A DNA stretch of 8,208 bases, from positions 1 through 8,208 of the forward strand of contig DCSN01000019.1 in NCBI GenBank assembly GCA_002325645.1, in the 5' to 3' direction. The position numbers and the translations under genes are program-made. The DNA is from Pseudanabaena sp. UBA1465 (GTDB lineage: Bacteria; Cyanobacteriota; Cyanobacteriia; Pseudanabaenales; Pseudanabaenaceae). Below the pieces are notes generated by a model. That model did not search any database, was not told where the DNA came from, and was given only the letters and a program-made list of their open reading frames with translations. Positions 6,764-8,208 of this stretch are shown one piece after another; positions within the stretch are counted from its first letter, which is position 1; each line of letters opens with the position of its first letter.

Positions 6764-7555
6764 ATGGCAACCCTTAGTCAAATTTTGATTTTCCCCATCA
6801 AGTCTCTTGATGCGATCGCTTTACCTGAAGTGAAAATATCTTCAGGTGGGGCATTAACAGGCGATCGTGAGTTTGCCATATTTGATCGTCATGGAAAATT
6901 TGTCAATGCTAAACGCCAGCCTAAAATCCATTTGCTTAGGTCAAATTATGATTTGGGCGATCGCCTAGTCCATCTCCATATCCAAAATCAGAGCGAAGTA
7001 TTTACTTTTCATTTGGATCGAGAAAGAAAATTATTGGCTAACTGGCTCAGCACATTTTTTGGTCAATCCGTAGAATTACGTCAAAATGTGATTAATGGGT
7101 TCCCCGATGATCCTGACGCATGGGGCGCAACCATTGTCTCGGAGGCATCTCTCAAAACCGTACAAAATTGGTATCAAGATCCAGTAATTGACCTTGAGCA
7201 AATGCGTTGCCGCTTCCGCACTAATCTAGAAATTGCTGATACAGAACCTTTTTGGGAAGATCGTTTATTTGCCAAGTCTGGGGAAACTGTTCCCTTTACC
7301 ATTGGCGATGTACAGTTTCTTGGCACAAATCCCTGTCAACGCTGCCCTGTCCCCACGCGCAACCCTTTTACAGGTGAAGTTGATCCAGAATTTCAAAAAA
7401 TATTTTCTCAACAAAGAGCAGCGACTTTACCAATAAATGTAGAGCGATCGCGCTTCAATCATTTCTATCGTTTCGCCCTGAATACACGCATTCCCTTAAC
7501 TGAAGCAGGCAAAATTTTAAAATTAGGTGATTCTATTAGCGGTTCTTTACGCTAG
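6764..7555 (+). CDS. MOSC-domain protein (YcbX/mARC-like, no ferredoxin domain)
   Basis: A 263-residue protein with an N-terminal MOSC beta-barrel (about 1-105; FPIKSL at 10-15 and GDREFAIFD at 33-41) and a MOSC domain (about 115-262). Diagnostic motifs are RFRTNLEI (150-157), PFWED (162-166) and NPCQRCPVPTRNPFTGE (189-205). In the mARC/YcbX family the second cysteine of the CxRC motif, here C194, is the expected molybdenum ligand. Such enzymes reduce N-hydroxylated compounds with electrons from a partner. E. coli YcbX carries its own C-terminal 2Fe-2S ferredoxin domain; this protein ends after MOSC, so an external electron donor would be needed. The substrate cannot be told from sequence. 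The ATG at 6764 is preceded by a T-run with no Shine-Dalgarno, but the MOSC fold starts within a few residues of it, which supports the choice. The stop codon lies inside a long hairpin, and a molybdopterin gene is convergent downstream. Confidence 0.88.
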   Translation: MATLSQILIFPIKSLDAIALPEVKISSGGALTGDREFAIFDRHGKFVNAKRQPKIHLLRSNYDLGDRLVHLHIQNQSEVFTFHLDRERKLLANWLSTFFGQSVELRQNVINGFPDDPDAWGATIVSEASLKTVQNWYQDPVIDLEQMRCRFRTNLEIADTEPFWEDRLFAKSGETVPFTIGDVQFLGTNPCQRCPVPTRNPFTGEVDPEFQKIFSQQRAATLPINVERSRFNHFYRFALNTRIPLTEAGKILKLGDSISGSLR

Positions 7556-7602
7556 AAATTTTTGAAAGTGCTGCTCCGCAGCACTTTCAAAAATTTCTAG
7601 CG
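7550..7602. terminator. 25-bp perfect palindrome at the end of the MOSC gene
   Basis: Arms 7550-7574 and 7578-7602 are perfectly complementary around a TCC loop. The inner stem is GAAAGTGCTGC/GCAGCACTTTC and the outer stem is AT-rich with CGCTAG/CTAGCG ends. The TAG stop of the MOSC gene (7553-7555) is inside the left arm. It lies between convergent genes (moaB ends at 7619) and probably serves as a bidirectional terminator or 3'-end stabiliser. There is no standard terminal T-run, so termination is an inference. Confidence 0.65.
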
Positions 7603-7611
7603 CAAAGCGCT
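7599..7611. repeat. mini-palindrome AGCGC-AAA-GCGCT
   Basis: A 5-bp stem with a 3-nt loop whose left arm overlaps the last four bases of the 25-bp palindrome's right arm. The two hairpins cannot be fully formed at once. The same arms recur at 8162-8174 with loop GTT, and the core resembles GGCGC-GAA-GCGCC at 5131-5143. Confidence 0.6.
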
Positions 7612-7618
7612 GTAATGC

Positions 7619-8134
7619 TTAATGCAAACCTTTTAACTGACGCACAAGATGAATAATCTCTGGCAAAATCAACTGCTCGATCGCCAGTTTCACCGCATTA
7701 CTCGAACCAGGTAATGAAAATACTAATTTGCCTTGATAGATTCCTGCGGCCGATCGCGAGGCGATCGCCCTAGACCCCACCTCTTGCCAACTCAGATACC
7801 GAAACATTTCCCCGAAACCGGGTAATGTCTTTTCGAGCAAAGCCGCGATCGCATCGTAAGTTGTATCTCGCGGCGCAATTCCTGTCCCGCCATTGAGAAT
7901 AATCGCATCAAGATCGGCGATCGCTGCTAATTTGTACATTTGTTCCCGAATTTCGTCGGGTTCATCTTTAACTAGGGAGTAGTAATCAAGAATATGCCCC
8001 GCATTGGTCATTGACTGTTTAATAAAGTTGCCACTTTTATCGGTTTCAGGCGTGCGCGTATCGCTGACCGTAATTACTGCAAAATGGACTTGATAGGATG
8101 GTGGATCGGGACAGGGATTTTGAGATGGCTTCAT
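7619..8134 (-). CDS. molybdenum cofactor biosynthesis protein, MoaB/MogA family
   Basis: A 171-residue protein of the MoaB/MogA molybdopterin-binding fold. Such proteins adenylylate molybdopterin before molybdenum insertion (MogA), or replace MogA in organisms that have only MoaB. Visible motifs are VSDTRTPETDKSG (23-35), ILNGGTGIAPRDTTYDAI (79-96), LPGFGEMFRYLSWQEVG (104-120), SRSAAG (126-131) and LPGSSNAV (141-148). The length and the GFGEMFR-LS-x-x-x-G pattern favour the MoaB branch over MogA. The first 14 residues are proline-rich and precede the conserved core, so a slightly later start cannot be excluded, but no other ATG lies before the core. It is convergent with the MOSC gene, whose product is expected to need molybdenum cofactor. 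No other moa or moe gene is in the window. Confidence 0.92.
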   Translation of the reverse strand: MKPSQNPCPDPPSYQVHFAVITVSDTRTPETDKSGNFIKQSMTNAGHILDYYSLVKDEPDEIREQMYKLAAIADLDAIILNGGTGIAPRDTTYDAIAALLEKTLPGFGEMFRYLSWQEVGSRAIASRSAAGIYQGKLVFSLPGSSNAVKLAIEQLILPEIIHLVRQLKGLH

Positions 8135-8146
8135 CGTTTTCAGCCT

Positions 8147-8177
8147 AGTATAGAATAATACAGCGCGTTGCGCTTAA
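8147..8177 (-). promoter_or_regulatory. promoter candidate for moaB with a very short leader
   Basis: On the minus strand TATACT (8147-8152) is a good -10-like hexamer, with an overlapping alternative TATTAT (8155-8160). A weak -35-like TTAAGC lies at 8172-8177. Using TATACT, transcription would begin about 6 bases before the ATG, a nearly leaderless message; using TATTAT the leader would be about 15 nt. No Shine-Dalgarno is visible before the ATG. Confidence 0.3.
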
Positions 8178-8183
8178 TTAAGC
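8162..8183. repeat. adjacent small palindromes upstream of moaB
   Basis: AGCGC-GTT-GCGCT (8162-8174) is a 5-bp stem with a 3-nt loop, the same arms as at 7599-7611. It overlaps the 12-bp perfect palindrome GCTTAATTAAGC (8172-8183). Both lie just upstream of the moaB -10 candidate, so they could be a regulatory site or simply a member of the dispersed hairpin family. Confidence 0.5.
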
Positions 8184-8208
8184 CCCAGAGAAATCTTGAG
8201 AAGCGGCG

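Noticed and set aside
8160..8208. End of an upstream minus-strand gene (open frames such as one ending in PLLKISLGLN)
   Set aside because: All three frames are short and cut by the window edge, they run into palindromic repeat sequence, and none is recognisable.

Overview
The window looks like a piece of a cyanobacterial chromosome. The octamer GCGATCGC (HIP1, a cyanobacterial genome signature) occurs at least 20 times by eye, about once per 410 bp, in both the signalling and the housekeeping genes. The protein styles also fit: a CBS-PAS-PAS-GAF hybrid kinase, a receiver-first histidine kinase and a cyanobacterial-type MurF. Moderate GC and AT-rich spacers suggest a filamentous or Pseudanabaena-like freshwater lineage, but the genus is a guess.

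Layout. Positions 1-263 are a gene-free leader with degenerate palindromic debris and a weak promoter-like site. Next come two plus-strand signalling genes: a 1224-residue hybrid histidine kinase (264-3938; four CBS, two PAS, GAF, HisKA, HATPase, receiver) and a 367-residue receiver-histidine kinase (4018-5121). A strong hairpin separates them. Convergent to them is murF (5179-6576, minus), the last cytoplasmic step of peptidoglycan-precursor synthesis. A 187-bp AT-rich divergent spacer with tandem and inverted repeats leads to a plus-strand MOSC-domain protein (6764-7555). Convergent to that is a MoaB/MogA-family molybdopterin gene (7619-8134, minus). The last 74 bp hold the moaB leader and two small palindromes, with no gene I can call.

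How the parts relate. The two kinases probably act in one phosphorelay: the first collects small-molecule signals in the cytoplasm, and the second has no input domain except its receiver. Neither has an HPt or DNA-binding output domain, so the final effector lies elsewhere. The MOSC protein and MoaB share a molybdenum-cofactor theme. murF appears to be an unrelated neighbour.

The most notable non-coding pattern is a set of near-perfect palindromes with 3-nt loops at every internal gene end (after the hybrid kinase, after the second kinase, after the MOSC gene). Two of them contain the stop codon of the preceding gene. Small relatives of the core (AGCGC-NNN-GCGCT) lie at 7599-7611 and 8162-8174. 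I see no mobile-element ORF, CRISPR array, tRNA or rRNA. No clearly new biological system is evident; the hairpin family, the kinase pair and the murF/MOSC spacer deserve the second look.
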